DNA from: Gammaproteobacteria bacterium
GTDB taxonomy: Bacteria; Pseudomonadota; Gammaproteobacteria; GCA-001735895
Direction of reading: 5' to 3'
Length of the DNA stretch: 37,361 nt
NCBI GenBank assembly: GCA_024763505.1
Contig: JANTFI010000014.1
Span: forward strand, 1-37,361
Positions 9,813 through 18,801 of the stretch are shown here, piece by piece; position 1 is the stretch's first letter; every line of letters begins with the position of its first letter. Below the pieces are notes generated by a model, which saw nothing but the letters and a program-made list of their open reading frames with translations, made no database searches and was not told the DNA's origin. The translations under genes were made by a program, and so were the position numbers.

Positions 9813-10236
9813 TATCCACATCCAACGCGCTGACTGGTCACGCGACCAGGCTTCCCTGATCGCGCTGCGCACCGAAGTTTTTGTCGAAGAGCAGAAAGTA
9901 CCGGTGTCGCTGGAAGTCGATGGCCTCGATCCGCAATGCCAGCACGTCAAGGCTTGCGATGCTGACGGCCATGTCGTAGGTACGGCTCGACTGTTGCCGA
10001 ATCACTATATTGGCCGCATGTGTGTACGACAAGACTATCGTGGGCAAGGCGTCGGCGGCCGTATGCTGCAATATTTTATCGACCTGGCCCAACAACAAGA
10101 CACTGCACAATTGATGCTCAATGCCCAGATCAGCGCCATCGAATTTTATCGCCGTTACGGTTTCGAGGCCGATTCCGATATCTTTATGGAAGCTGACATA
10201 GCGCATAGACACATGACGCTGAATCTCTCAGAATGA
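9805..10236 (+). CDS. GNAT-family N-acetyltransferase
   Basis: A 143-residue acyl-CoA-dependent acetyltransferase of the GNAT fold, close to the ElaA/YjcF type. The acetyl-CoA pyrophosphate loop R-x-x-G-x-G is seen as RGQGVG (79-84), after the beta-4 segment IGRMCVRQDY. The C-terminal motif FYRRYGF (114-120) is the usual GNAT motif B end. The substrate cannot be told from sequence. The ATG at 9805 is preferred over a TTG six bases earlier; it overlaps the roxA end by eight bases, so translation is probably coupled. As I recall, purB, roxA-like, GNAT and a PLD-like protein also cluster in Pseudomonas, which supports a shared transcription unit. Confidence 0.88.
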   Translation: MSDIHIQRADWSRDQASLIALRTEVFVEEQKVPVSLEVDGLDPQCQHVKACDADGHVVGTARLLPNHYIGRMCVRQDYRGQGVGGRMLQYFIDLAQQQDTAQLMLNAQISAIEFYRRYGFEADSDIFMEADIAHRHMTLNLSE

Positions 10237-10267
10237 ACGCTACCAGAGCATTCAGGAGGTTATAACC

Positions 10268-10966
10268 ATGCCAAACCATATTCACCAATCGTTCGATCAG
10301 GATTTACAGCAAGTTCACGACAAGATCATCATCATGGCTGAAATGGTCAGTCAGGAACTGGAAGACAGCCTGCAGGCATTTATCGATCGAGATCTGGAAC
10401 AAGCCTCCGATGCCGTGGCCGCCGATGATCTGATCAATGCCAGCGAACGGATCATCGACGATCAAATCATCAATGCCATCGTCCGTTACCAACCGGTGGC
10501 GCGGGATATCCGCCAACTAATCGCTTCTTTGCGCATCGCTCGTGATCTGGAGCGCATCGGCGATTACGCCAGCAGTATCGCCGATCATTCCACCACACTG
10601 GACCAGCTCGAAGTCACCGGAGAAGAGCAGCGGGTAATCGACATGGGGCATGCGGTATTGACCATGATCAGCGAAGTGATTGAAGCCTTTATCAAGAACG
10701 ATGCCGAAAAGGCCGAGTTGGTGCGTGAACAGGATGAACAGATTGATGAACTGTACAGCAAGATTTTTTCCGACTTACTGATCATCAATACGCAAAACGG
10801 TAAGCTCGCCAGCGCCTGTACCCATTTGACCTTTATTGCACGCAATCTCGAGCGCATCGGAGATTTGGCCACCGATATCGCCGAAGAAATCCTGTACACG
10901 GTGACCGGACACTTTCCCAGTGATGAACGCGCCAAGGCTGACGATACAGCCTTTATCAAAACCTGA
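10268..10966 (+). CDS. phoU: Phosphate-specific transport system accessory protein PhoU
   Basis: PhoU is a cytoplasmic all-helical regulator that couples the PstSCAB phosphate transporter to the PhoR/PhoB two-component system and is also linked to persistence. The 232 residues hold two three-helix repeats, each with the metal-binding signature: RIARDLERIGDYASSIADH near 88-106 and FIARNLERIGDLATDIAEE near 188-206. An excellent ribosome binding site (AGGAGGT) lies upstream of the ATG. No pst, phoB or phoR genes are in the window, so it stands apart from its usual partners, between the GNAT gene and a PLD-like gene that are often neighbours. Confidence 0.95.
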   Translation: MPNHIHQSFDQDLQQVHDKIIIMAEMVSQELEDSLQAFIDRDLEQASDAVAADDLINASERIIDDQIINAIVRYQPVARDIRQLIASLRIARDLERIGDYASSIADHSTTLDQLEVTGEEQRVIDMGHAVLTMISEVIEAFIKNDAEKAELVREQDEQIDELYSKIFSDLLIINTQNGKLASACTHLTFIARNLERIGDLATDIAEEILYTVTGHFPSDERAKADDTAFIKT

Positions 10967-10990
10967 TACGAAAAGCCCAGGAGGCAAGCG

Positions 10991-11479
10991 ATGGAACAGA
11001 CCGAGGTTCAAAACCTGACCACCCGGGCCGAGTGTGCCGAGGCGGCGAAGCGGCTGATCCTATCGGCCCATTCACAAGTCGCCATTTTCAGTCAGCAACT
11101 CGAACCATTGATATTTAATCAGCCGGCTATTTGCCAAAAATTGTCGGAAATCGCCCGCAGCCACCGCAACGCCGAAATTCGCATCATTGCTCAGTCTACC
11201 CGGTCAGTGGCAGCGAGTGGCCATTGCCTGATCGAACTGGCGCAGCGTTTGCCTTCCTCGGTGCAAATCCGCATTCCGCAAACCGATGAATTGCAGCACT
11301 TCCGTGAAAGCTGGCTGATCGTGGACGACCATTCCATCCTGCAGATCAATAACCCGGAGCGTTATGAAGGCAACGTGGTCGAGCAAAACCGGTTACACGT
11401 CAAGACCAGCCTGGAGTTTTTCAACCATGCCTGGGAAAACAGCCAGCAAGACCAGAATACCCGCCGGCTGAGTCTGTAA
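10991..11479 (+). CDS. Conserved hypothetical protein, phospholipase D-like fold (DUF7931-type)
   Basis: A 162-residue cytoplasmic protein. The order of strands and helices, with AEIRIIAQSTRSVAASGH in the middle and RESWLIVDDHSILQINNPERYEG later, resembles half of a phospholipase D-like domain, but I see no HxKxxxxD catalytic motif, so catalysis is doubtful. I recall similar proteins next to GNAT acetyltransferases near purB in pseudomonads, now grouped as a DUF (DUF7931). Here phoU lies between them. A GGAGG ribosome binding site (10980-10984) precedes the ATG, and the 24-base gap after phoU suggests one operon. The function is unknown. Confidence 0.65.
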   Translation: MEQTEVQNLTTRAECAEAAKRLILSAHSQVAIFSQQLEPLIFNQPAICQKLSEIARSHRNAEIRIIAQSTRSVAASGHCLIELAQRLPSSVQIRIPQTDELQHFRESWLIVDDHSILQINNPERYEGNVVEQNRLHVKTSLEFFNHAWENSQQDQNTRRLSL

Positions 11480-11495
11480 GCCGCGGCCTAAATTA

Positions 11496-11517
11496 CAACC
11501 GCTTGCTCAGGCGGTTG
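11496..11517. terminator. Weak hairpin between convergent genes
   Basis: CAACCGC (11496-11502) pairs with GCGGTTG (11511-11517) around an eight-base loop. It sits between the plus-strand PLD-like gene and the minus-strand ald, overlapping the ald stop codon. Neither side has a good T run, so termination here is only a possibility. Confidence 0.3.
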
Positions 11518-12634
11518 TCAGCCCCAGCGCCTGTTCTTGCGACACAGAATCCAGCCCCTGCACGTCGGCCACTTCACGAATGGTCAAGTCACCGCGATGT
11601 ACATTCAGACCGTGACGCAGATGCGGATTATCCGTCAACGCCTGCCGGTAACCCTTGTCCGCAAGTTCCAGCACATATGGCAAGGTCGCGTTATTTAAGG
11701 CAAACGTCGAAGTCTGTGGCACCGCCCCGGGCATATTGGCCACACAGTAATGCAGAACATCATCGACCACAAAGGTTGGATCGGCATGCGTAGTCGGATG
11801 CGATGTCTCGAAGCAGCCCCCCTGATCGATCGCCACATCGACCACCACCGAACCAGCCGACATTTCACGAATCATTTCCCGGCTGACCAGTTTGGGCGCG
11901 GCCGCACCGGGAATCAGAACACTGCCAATCACTACATCGGCAGCCACCACATGGGATTCCAGCGCATCGCGGGTTGAATAAATGGTTTTCACAGCATTAC
12001 CAAACTGACGCCAGATCGATTTCAGTGCTTCGCTGGAACGATCGATGATGATCACCGAAGCACCCAGCCCCAGCGCCATTGCCGCGGCGTGCCGACCGAC
12101 CACCCCACCGCCGATGATGACTACCGATGCCGGTGCGACACCGGGTACACCGCCAAGCAGCATCCCCTTGCCGCCGACTTCCTTTTCCAGGCTATGCGCC
12201 GCCGCCTGAATCGACATACGGCCGGCTACTTCTGACATCGGAGCCAGCAACGGTAAACCGCCCTGCCCTGAAGTCACGGTTTCATAGGCAATGCAAACCG
12301 CATCGCTGGCCAGCAGTTCTCTGGTTTGATCGACATCGGGCGCCAGGTGCAGATAGGTGAACAGCACCTGCCCGGGTCGCAGCATGGCGCGTTCTACAGA
12401 CTGAGGCTCCTTGACCTTGATGATCATTTCGGCCTGCTCGAAGATATCCGCCGCCTGCGGCCGGATTTCTGCCCCTGCCTGCTGGTAATCGTCATCGGTT
12501 TTGCCAATACTCAGGCCGCATCCGCTTTGCACAATCACCTGATGCCCGTGCGCCACCAGTTCGCGCACACTGGCTGGAGTCAGACCCACACGGAATTCGT
12601 TATTCTTGATTTCGGTCGGTACACCTATCAACAT
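11507..12634 (-). CDS. ald: Alanine dehydrogenase
   Basis: This NAD-dependent enzyme interconverts L-alanine and pyruvate plus ammonia. The 375-residue chain keeps the known active-site residues: Arg15 in NEFRVGLTP, Lys75 in IIKVKEP and His96 in FTYLHLAPD, which share numbering with characterised enzymes. The Rossmann fingerprint IIGGGVVGRHAA lies at about 171-182, and GQGGLPLLAPMSEVAGRMS is the family signature. The ATG at 12634 is chosen because it gives the usual MLIGVPTEIK start and has GGAGAA upstream; the longer frame adds an unrelated N terminus. It lies downstream of the dipeptide transporter on the same strand, 105 bases away, so imported alanine-containing peptides could feed it (inference). 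Confidence 0.95.
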   Translation of the reverse strand: MLIGVPTEIKNNEFRVGLTPASVRELVAHGHQVIVQSGCGLSIGKTDDDYQQAGAEIRPQAADIFEQAEMIIKVKEPQSVERAMLRPGQVLFTYLHLAPDVDQTRELLASDAVCIAYETVTSGQGGLPLLAPMSEVAGRMSIQAAAHSLEKEVGGKGMLLGGVPGVAPASVVIIGGGVVGRHAAAMALGLGASVIIIDRSSEALKSIWRQFGNAVKTIYSTRDALESHVVAADVVIGSVLIPGAAAPKLVSREMIREMSAGSVVVDVAIDQGGCFETSHPTTHADPTFVVDDVLHYCVANMPGAVPQTSTFALNNATLPYVLELADKGYRQALTDNPHLRHGLNVHRGDLTIREVADVQGLDSVSQEQALGLTTA

Positions 12635-12738
12635 GAAATTCTCCGTTATTCGACTGCTTGAACAAGACACACACAGTAAAGATGCATCCTCAGAAAATAA
12701 AGTTATCCGTGGTTATTTCAATATAAGGGCAGCCAGCG

Positions 12739-13716
12739 TTAATCCGGTTCATATAGAAAACAGGCGACCTGACGACCTTGCACCGGGATCAATGAAGGTT
12801 GCTGTTGCGCGCAGTGCGGCATTGCCTGCGGGCAGCGCTGATGAAAGGCACAGCCGCTTGGCGGTCGTAATGGTGAAGGCAATTCACCCTGCAACACGAT
12901 GCGCTGTCGACGCCTGTCCGGGTCGACAAACGGCGTACTGGCGAGCAGCGCCCGAGTATAGGGATGCAGCGGATGATCGAAGATCGCCTGCTTGCTGCCC
13001 TGCTCTACTGCCTTGCCGAGATACATCACCAGTACGTCATCGGCGATATGTTCCACCACCCCCAGACCATGCGAGATAAAGACATAGGCGGTGTGCAATT
13101 CATCCTGCAGATCCATTAATAAATTCAGCACTTGTGCCTGAATGGAAATATCCAGGGCAGACACTGGCTCATCGGCGACCACCAGCGCAGGCTTGAGCAT
13201 CAAAGCACGCGCGATCGCGATACGCTGACGCTGCCCGCCGGAGAACATATGTGGATAGCGCCGGGCATGCTGCGCGCGCAGCCCGACTTTTTCCAGCATC
13301 GCGATCACCGCTTGTTGAATCTTGCTGGTGGAAAGCTTGGTATTGATTTTGAGCGGCTCGGCCAGAATTGCCGACACTTGCTTGCGCGGGTTGAGCGAGC
13401 CATAGGGATCCTGAAAAACCATTTGCACGTTTTTTCGAAAAGGCCGGATTTTGCGTGGATCCGTGGTTTCGACCGTTTTTCCGGCCAGCTCCAATTGCCC
13501 TGCGGTGGCCGGTTCGATCAGCGTCAGCAATCGGCCAAGCGTCGATTTCCCGCAACCAGACTCGCCTACCACAGCCAGCGTTTTACCAGCCTTTAGTTCA
13601 AAGCTGACTCCATCGAGCGCCTTCAGCGGCACAGCCGACTGAAACGGCCCCGGCTTGACCCGGTAGTGCCGGGTTAAATCCTCCGCACGGGCGACAATCA
13701 TATCTGAGTCAGACAT
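12739..13716 (-). CDS. dppF: Dipeptide ABC transporter ATP-binding protein DppF
   Basis: One of the two nucleotide-binding subunits of a peptide importer. The 325-residue product has Walker A GESGCGKS (51-58), a Q-loop ([13 protein letters not shown]), the ABC signature FSGGQRQR and Walker B LVVADEP followed by VSALD. The C-terminal oligopeptide-binding extension has four cysteines ([10 protein letters not shown] and ACF), a pattern linked to an Fe-S cluster in related Dpp/Opp ATPases. The ATG at 13716 overlaps the dppD end by eight bases; the open frame upstream of it only shadows dppD. It is last in the dpp operon. Confidence 0.92.
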   Translation of the reverse strand: MSDSDMIVARAEDLTRHYRVKPGPFQSAVPLKALDGVSFELKAGKTLAVVGESGCGKSTLGRLLTLIEPATAGQLELAGKTVETTDPRKIRPFRKNVQMVFQDPYGSLNPRKQVSAILAEPLKINTKLSTSKIQQAVIAMLEKVGLRAQHARRYPHMFSGGQRQRIAIARALMLKPALVVADEPVSALDISIQAQVLNLLMDLQDELHTAYVFISHGLGVVEHIADDVLVMYLGKAVEQGSKQAIFDHPLHPYTRALLASTPFVDPDRRRQRIVLQGELPSPLRPPSGCAFHQRCPQAMPHCAQQQPSLIPVQGRQVACFLYEPD

Positions 13717-14656
13717 CGGCCGACTCCGGATAAAAACAGCGTACTGACAACTCATCGTCCCAGGCAGGCTGTTGTTCGGTACAGCGGGGCTGAGCCCGAT
13801 CACAACGCGGATGAAACAGGCAACCCTCGATCCGGTCATAGGCACCGGGCACGACGCCGGCGATCGTCGGCAATCGCCGTTTGCCCCGGCTGCGTTCTGG
13901 CAGGGCTTCCAACAGGGCACGCGTATAGGGATGCCGTGGTTGCCGAAACAAACTGTCGGCCAGACGCGATTCGACTTTTTGCCCGGCATACATGACATTG
14001 ACCTTGCGCGAAGTTTCCGCGATTACGCCCATATCGTGACTGATCAGAATCAGCGCCATGCCGCGCTGTTGTTGCAACTCGAGTAACAAATCGAGAATCT
14101 GCGCCTGTATGGTCACATCCAGCGCCGTGGTCGGTTCATCGGCGATCAGCAGCCGCGGGTTACAGGCGATCGCCATCGCGATCATCACCCGCTGGTTCAT
14201 GCCGCCGGACAATTGATGCGGGAAGGATTTCATACGCCGCTTCGGGTCGGGAATGCCAACCTGATCGAGCAAATGCTCGGCCTGCTCTCGTAATTCCTTG
14301 CGGCTGCCACCTTGATGTACCCGCAACGCCTCGATCACTTGATATCCGGCGCTGTAACAGGGGTTGAGACTGGTCATCGGCTCCTGAAAGATCATCGCGA
14401 TATCCTTGCCGATGATCTGACGGCGCTGCCGTTCAGAAAGCGTTAACATATCCTGCCCATCAAACGCCAACTGCTGCGCGCGTATATTACCCGGATACGA
14501 AATTAAACCCATCAGGGCGAGCATGGCGACGCTCTTGCCCGATCCAGATTCGCCTACCACGCCGAGCACTTCACCGGCCTGCAACGACAGCGACAGATCA
14601 TCCACTGCTCTGTGCGGGCCAAATGTAACCGTCAAATTGCGGATATCGAGTAACAC
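13709..14656 (-). CDS. dppD: Dipeptide ABC transporter ATP-binding protein DppD
   Basis: The partner ATPase of DppF, 315 residues. Walker A is GESGSGKS (35-42), the Q-loop region reads [12 protein letters not shown], the signature is LSGGMNQR and Walker B is LLIADEP followed by TTALD. The oligo_HPY C-terminal extension again carries four cysteines ([10 protein letters not shown] and RCF), as in DppF. It begins three bases after the dppC stop and overlaps dppF, so all four membrane and ATPase genes are tightly packed. Energy from ATP hydrolysis drives import through DppB and DppC. Confidence 0.92.
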   Translation of the reverse strand: MLLDIRNLTVTFGPHRAVDDLSLSLQAGEVLGVVGESGSGKSVAMLALMGLISYPGNIRAQQLAFDGQDMLTLSERQRRQIIGKDIAMIFQEPMTSLNPCYSAGYQVIEALRVHQGGSRKELREQAEHLLDQVGIPDPKRRMKSFPHQLSGGMNQRVMIAMAIACNPRLLIADEPTTALDVTIQAQILDLLLELQQQRGMALILISHDMGVIAETSRKVNVMYAGQKVESRLADSLFRQPRHPYTRALLEALPERSRGKRRLPTIAGVVPGAYDRIEGCLFHPRCDRAQPRCTEQQPAWDDELSVRCFYPESADV

Positions 14657-14659
14657 GGC

Positions 14660-15571
14660 TCAGCCTTCCTTCAGCTTCGGGTCGAGCGCATCACGCAAAC
14701 CATCGCCCATCAGATTGAAAGCCAGTACCACGATCAAAATCGCCAGCCCCGGAAAGGTCACCACCCACCAGGCCCGCTGGATGAATTGCAGCGCGCTCGA
14801 CAGCATCGTGCCCCACTCCGGTGTCGGCGGTTGCGCCCCCATGCCGAGAAAGCCGAGCGCAGCAAGGTCAAGAATGGCGGAAGAAAAACCGAGCGTGGCC
14901 TGTACGATCAGCGGGGCCAGACAATTCGGCAACACGGTAATCCACATCAGTCGTAGCAAACCGGCTCCGCTGACCCGAGAAGCGGTGACATAATCCTTGC
15001 CCAGTTCCGCCAGTGCAGCGGCCCGGGTCAGCCGAACGAAATGCGGTAATTGCACGATCACCACCGCCAGCGCGGCATTGACCAGACTGGGGCCCAAAAT
15101 CGCCACAATCACGATTGCCAGTAACAGACTCGGCAGCGCCAGCATGATATCCATCAATCGCATGATGGCGATATCGACCAGGCCCCGGTTGAATGCCGAA
15201 ATCAACCCCAGTACGATTCCCAGCAGCAACGAGGAAACCACCACCATCGCGCCGGTCGAGAGCGAGACACGCGCTCCCTGAATGATTCGAGACAGGATGT
15301 CGCGGCCAATATCATCCGTACCCAGAATAAAACGCGTAGAACCGCCCTCGACCCAGGCGGGCGGCAGCAAAAAGGCATCGCGATATTGTTCGGCTTGCGG
15401 GTGCGGCGCCAGTGTATCGGCGAAGATGGCGGTCAGTGCGATCAATACAATAATCACCAGACCGGCCAGAGCACCGCGATTGCGCCGGAAAGCCTGCCAG
15501 ATTTCCTGCAGCGGATGCGGCTCGGCAGACACCGCTTCGACTATCTTCGATTGTGCGGAATGACTGGACAT
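14660..15571 (-). CDS. dppC: Dipeptide ABC transporter permease DppC
   Basis: An inner-membrane permease of 303 residues. It has an N-terminal cytoplasmic tail, the first membrane helix (about 35-52), the family motif FILGTDDIGRDILSRII (about 80-96) and four to five further helices. The cytoplasmic EAA loop that contacts the ATPases is visible around DYVTASRVSGAGLLRLMWITVLPN. This arrangement is typical of the OppC/DppC N-terminal family. It starts one base after the dppB stop, so it is almost certainly co-translated with dppB. Confidence 0.92.
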   Translation of the reverse strand: MSSHSAQSKIVEAVSAEPHPLQEIWQAFRRNRGALAGLVIIVLIALTAIFADTLAPHPQAEQYRDAFLLPPAWVEGGSTRFILGTDDIGRDILSRIIQGARVSLSTGAMVVVSSLLLGIVLGLISAFNRGLVDIAIMRLMDIMLALPSLLLAIVIVAILGPSLVNAALAVVIVQLPHFVRLTRAAALAELGKDYVTASRVSGAGLLRLMWITVLPNCLAPLIVQATLGFSSAILDLAALGFLGMGAQPPTPEWGTMLSSALQFIQRAWWVVTFPGLAILIVVLAFNLMGDGLRDALDPKLKEG

Positions 15572-15572
15572 A

Positions 15573-16577
15573 TTAACGACTGATCCTCGGGTTGATCAGA
15601 CCATACAGCAAGTCAACGCCCAGGTTGATCAGCATTACCATGCTGGCGATCAGCAACACCCCACCCTGCAACACCGGATAATCTCGCCGCTGCACCGATT
15701 CGATCAGCCACTTACCGATACCCGGCCAGGCGAAAATGGTTTCGGTCAGTATTGCTCCGGCAAACAGTACTCCAACCTGTAAACCAATCACGGTCACCAC
15801 TGGAATCAAGGCATTGCGCAGGGCATGAATGATGATGACGCGCCAACTGGCCAGCCCCTTGGCACGAGCGGTGCGAATATAATCCGCCTGCAATACTTCC
15901 AGCATCGACGATCGGGTCATCCGCGCTATCACTGCAAGCGGAATAGTGCCGAGTGCGATTGCCGGCAGAATCAGATGGCTCAATGCCGAGCGAAAAGCAC
16001 CGCTTTCATCCGACAGCAGGCTGTCGATCAGCAAAAATCCGGTCACCGGTTCAATGTAATACAGTACCGAGATGCGCCCGGACACTGGTGTCCAGCCGAG
16101 ATTGACGGAAAAAAACAGGATCAGCAGCAAAGCCCACCAGAAGATCGGCATCGAATAACCAACCAATGATAAACCCATGCTGCTGTAATCGAATAACGAT
16201 CCACGTTTGACCGCCGCCAGCATGCCCACTGGCAAGCCGATCAATACCGCCAGCGCAATGGCGAATAGTGACAACTCAATGGTAGCCGGAAACAGGGTCA
16301 GAAATTCATCCATCACCGGGGTTTTGGTGACGATGGAAACGCCTAGGTCGCCCTGCAAAACTTGCTGAATATACAGCCAGTATTGCTGCAGCAAGGGCTG
16401 GTCCAGCCCCAGCTGCGCGCGCAAGGCGGCATGGCGAGCCGGATCCAGCCCGCGCTCGCCGGCGAGTAATTCGATCGGGTCGCCCGGTACCAGCCGAATC
16501 AGTGAAAAGCTCAGCAGCGTCACCCCGATAAAGGTCGGGATGATCAGCGAAATACGGGTCAGCAGAAAACGCAGCAT
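15573..16577 (-). CDS. dppB: Dipeptide ABC transporter permease DppB
   Basis: The first permease of the importer, 334 residues with six expected membrane helices. The N terminus (LLTRISLIIPTFIGVTLLSF) is the conserved first helix of DppB/OppB, followed by LVPGDPIELLAGE. The EAA loop reads DYIRTARAKGLASWRVIIIHALRNALIP. It sits 52 bases downstream of a VOC-family gene that separates it from dppA. Together with DppC it forms the membrane channel that receives substrate from the periplasmic DppA protein. Confidence 0.93.
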   Translation of the reverse strand: MLRFLLTRISLIIPTFIGVTLLSFSLIRLVPGDPIELLAGERGLDPARHAALRAQLGLDQPLLQQYWLYIQQVLQGDLGVSIVTKTPVMDEFLTLFPATIELSLFAIALAVLIGLPVGMLAAVKRGSLFDYSSMGLSLVGYSMPIFWWALLLILFFSVNLGWTPVSGRISVLYYIEPVTGFLLIDSLLSDESGAFRSALSHLILPAIALGTIPLAVIARMTRSSMLEVLQADYIRTARAKGLASWRVIIIHALRNALIPVVTVIGLQVGVLFAGAILTETIFAWPGIGKWLIESVQRRDYPVLQGGVLLIASMVMLINLGVDLLYGLINPRISR

Positions 16578-16629
16578 ACTACGATCAGTCTTGTTACCGG
16601 GTTACTGCTGTTGTTCAAACATGGAGCTG

Positions 16630-17019
16630 CTATGCCATTTCTTCATACTTGATGACAGAAATCATCGCGCCACCGGGATCCATGAAGGCGCACATACGGC
16701 CGACTTCGGGTATATCCATCGCAGGATACAGCACGTTGGCTCCGGCTGCGACCGCCTTGTCCACCGTTTCATCGACATCATCGACGGTGATATAACTGCC
16801 CCAGCTATCCGGCATGTCGCCCATTTCCTCGGTCTTTTGCATGACGCCACCGACCGGGTTGCCATCGGTCTTGAGCACGTAATAAGCGCCGTTTGGCATA
16901 TCCATTTTTTCGACTTCCCAGCCGATCACCTGGCAGTAGAAATCCAGCGCTTGATCAACATTACTGGTCAACAATTCAGACCAGCTGAAAGCGCCGTGCT
17001 GTTTACTTGCATCGTTCAT
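16630..17019 (-). CDS. VOC-family (glyoxalase/bleomycin-resistance-like) protein
   Basis: A 129-residue protein with two beta-alpha-beta-beta-beta modules. The first begins GAFSWSELLTSNVDQALDFY and ends with GNPVGGVM; the second begins SWGSYITVDDVDETVDKAV and ends with MCAFMDPGGAMISVIKY. This matches the group of VOC proteins like the mycobacterial 27/30-kDa antigen. Metal ligands are not obvious and the substrate is unknown. The ATG at 17019 is chosen over one nine codons earlier because GAGGA lies upstream. The gene lies inside the dpp operon between dppA and dppB, an odd place for it; a role in peptide use is not shown. Confidence 0.82.
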   Translation of the reverse strand: MNDASKQHGAFSWSELLTSNVDQALDFYCQVIGWEVEKMDMPNGAYYVLKTDGNPVGGVMQKTEEMGDMPDSWGSYITVDDVDETVDKAVAAGANVLYPAMDIPEVGRMCAFMDPGGAMISVIKYEEMA

Positions 17020-17040
17020 GGGGTTGTCCTCATAAAAAGG

Positions 17041-17080
17041 AAACAAAAACCGAACCCCGGCGATATCCGCCGGAGTCCGG
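17041..17080 (-). terminator. Terminator/attenuator between dppA and the VOC gene
   Basis: Arms at 17068-17080 and 17050-17062 pair at 11 of 13 positions around a five-base loop. On the minus strand the stem runs straight into TTTTT (17045-17049), G and TTT. A hairpin after a binding-protein gene commonly gives more SBP than permease by partial termination or 3'-end protection; here it would separate dppA from VOC-dppBCDF. Confidence 0.8.
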
Positions 17081-17100
17081 ACAGCGATGGCGGCCGGTGC

Positions 17101-18690
17101 TTATTTCAGGTCAACGCCATAAAAGACATGGCCGCCAAAAGGATCGATCTTGTAATTGACGACCCGCTTGCTCATCGGCATGAAAACCTTGGAATGTGCG
17201 ATGGTAAACCACGGCGCCTGCTGCTTGAAGATTACCTGTGCCTGCTTGTAGAGCTTCGTGCGTTCGCCGATATCGGTAGTCAATTTGGCTTTTTTCAGCA
17301 AATCATCGAATGGTTCATAACACCAACGTGCACGATTGGCGCCGGTGGAAGCCGCACAACTGAGCAACACATAGAGAAAGTTGTCGGGGTCGCCGTTATC
17401 ACCGGTCCAGCCGAGCAGTGTCGACATATGCTCGCCGTTTTTGGTGCGTTTGAGATACTCGCCCCATTCGTAAGTTACGATCTTGGCTTTGACCCCGACC
17501 TTGGCCAGATCGGCCTGCATCATTTCCGCCATGCGACGAGCGTTCGGATTATAGGGCCGTTGCACCGGCATCGCCCACAAGTCCATTTCAAAACCATTCG
17601 GGTAACCCGCCTCGGCCAGCAAGGCACGAGAGGCAGCCGGATCATAGGGGTCATCTTTTATTGCATCATTGTAAGACCACATGGTCGGTGGAATCGGGTT
17701 CTTCGCCGCAACACCGGCACCGAGATAAATCGCATCGATAATGGCAGCCTTGTTGATCGCCATATTCAGGGCTTTACGCACACGCACATCGGTCAGTGGT
17801 TTTTTCTGCGTATTCCAGGCCAGATAACCGACGTTCAAGCCTTCCTGGTCCATCATTTTAATCGCCGGGTCTTTTTTCATCTGCGCTATATCGGCCGGGT
17901 TCGGATACGGCATGATGTGACACTCGCCAGCCTTGAGCTTGGCGTAGCGCACCGAGGCATCGGGGGTAATCGAAAAAATCAGTTTGTCGATCGCGGCCTT
18001 GCCGGCCCAGTAATCGGGATTGGCCTTATAGCGGATCACCGCATCCTTCTGGTAATGCACCAGTTGAAACGGTCCGGTGCCAACCGGACTTAAATCAATT
18101 TTTTCCGGTGTGCCGGCTTTGCGCATTTTTTTGGCATATTCGGCTGATAGAATCGAGGCAAAATCCATTGCCATATTGGCAATAAAGGGGGCTTCCGGCT
18201 GATTCAGCTCAAACACCACGGTATAGTCATCTACCTTGCGGATATCCTTCAGCAGCTTGGGCATATCCATGCCATTAAAGTATTCGTAGGAGCCACCGGA
18301 TAATTTATGGTCGGGATGATCGGCCATCCATTGTCGGTTGAAGCTGTAGAGCACATCGTTGGCGTTGAAGTCACGGCTCGGAGTAAAGTTTTTGGTGCGG
18401 TGAAATTTGACCCCTTTGCGCAGATGAAAGGTATAGGTCTTGCCGTCGCCGGAAATTTCCCAGGATTCGGCAAGCCCGGGGACAACCTGGGTAGTGCCGC
18501 GCTCGAATCCGACCAGCGAATCAAACATCGCCCGGGAGCTGGCATCAAAAGTGGTACCGGAAGTGTATAACGACGGGTTAAATCCTTCCGGGCTGGCTTC
18601 CGAACAGTAAACCAGCGTTTTCGCCTGCGCGGCGCCAGCAGTCAGTAAAACGGCCCCGAGGAAGATGGATGTGGTGAAATTTTTTCGCAT
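17101..18690 (-). CDS. dppA: Periplasmic dipeptide-binding protein DppA (SBP family 5)
   Basis: The extracytoplasmic receptor of the dipeptide importer, 529 residues. A signal peptide (MRKNF, hydrophobic core, cleavage after AQA near residue 23) precedes a mature start TLVYCSEASPEGFNPSLYTSG, very close to E. coli DppA, which supports dipeptide rather than general oligopeptide or nickel binding. The family signature near GTTQVVPGLAESWEISGDG is present. GGAGA (18696-18700) precedes the ATG. The gene heads the operon; a 13-bp tandem repeat lies in its leader and a terminator-like hairpin follows it. Related DppA proteins can also bind heme. Confidence 0.93.
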   Translation of the reverse strand: MRKNFTTSIFLGAVLLTAGAAQAKTLVYCSEASPEGFNPSLYTSGTTFDASSRAMFDSLVGFERGTTQVVPGLAESWEISGDGKTYTFHLRKGVKFHRTKNFTPSRDFNANDVLYSFNRQWMADHPDHKLSGGSYEYFNGMDMPKLLKDIRKVDDYTVVFELNQPEAPFIANMAMDFASILSAEYAKKMRKAGTPEKIDLSPVGTGPFQLVHYQKDAVIRYKANPDYWAGKAAIDKLIFSITPDASVRYAKLKAGECHIMPYPNPADIAQMKKDPAIKMMDQEGLNVGYLAWNTQKKPLTDVRVRKALNMAINKAAIIDAIYLGAGVAAKNPIPPTMWSYNDAIKDDPYDPAASRALLAEAGYPNGFEMDLWAMPVQRPYNPNARRMAEMMQADLAKVGVKAKIVTYEWGEYLKRTKNGEHMSTLLGWTGDNGDPDNFLYVLLSCAASTGANRARWCYEPFDDLLKKAKLTTDIGERTKLYKQAQVIFKQQAPWFTIAHSKVFMPMSKRVVNYKIDPFGGHVFYGVDLK

Positions 18691-18700
18691 GCTTGTCTCC

Positions 18701-18731
18701 TTGATTGAAATGCTTGATTGAAATGCTTGAT
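18701..18731. repeat. 13-bp tandem repeat in the dppA leader
   Basis: TTGATTGAAATGC occurs twice back to back (18701-18713 and 18714-18726), with a third partial copy TTGAT (18727-18731). It lies immediately upstream of the dppA ribosome binding site. It may be a slippage product or part of a regulatory leader. Confidence 0.85.
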
Positions 18732-18801
18732 GAAGACCGATTGTAAGCCGCAGCCGGAGGGGGCGATAGCCGATTCAGGCATTAGATAATAAGCTATGGT
18801 T

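Noticed and set aside
13717..13998. N-terminal extension of dppF by 94 codons
   Set aside because: The extension lies in another frame of dppD and has no Dpp-like sequence. The ATG at 13716 gives a normal N terminus with an eight-base overlap.
16540..18093. A 517-codon open frame on the plus strand across the VOC gene and most of dppA
   Set aside because: It is antisense to two well-supported genes, is rich in His/Arg/Ile without any domain pattern, and has no ribosome binding site. It reflects codon bias of the real genes.
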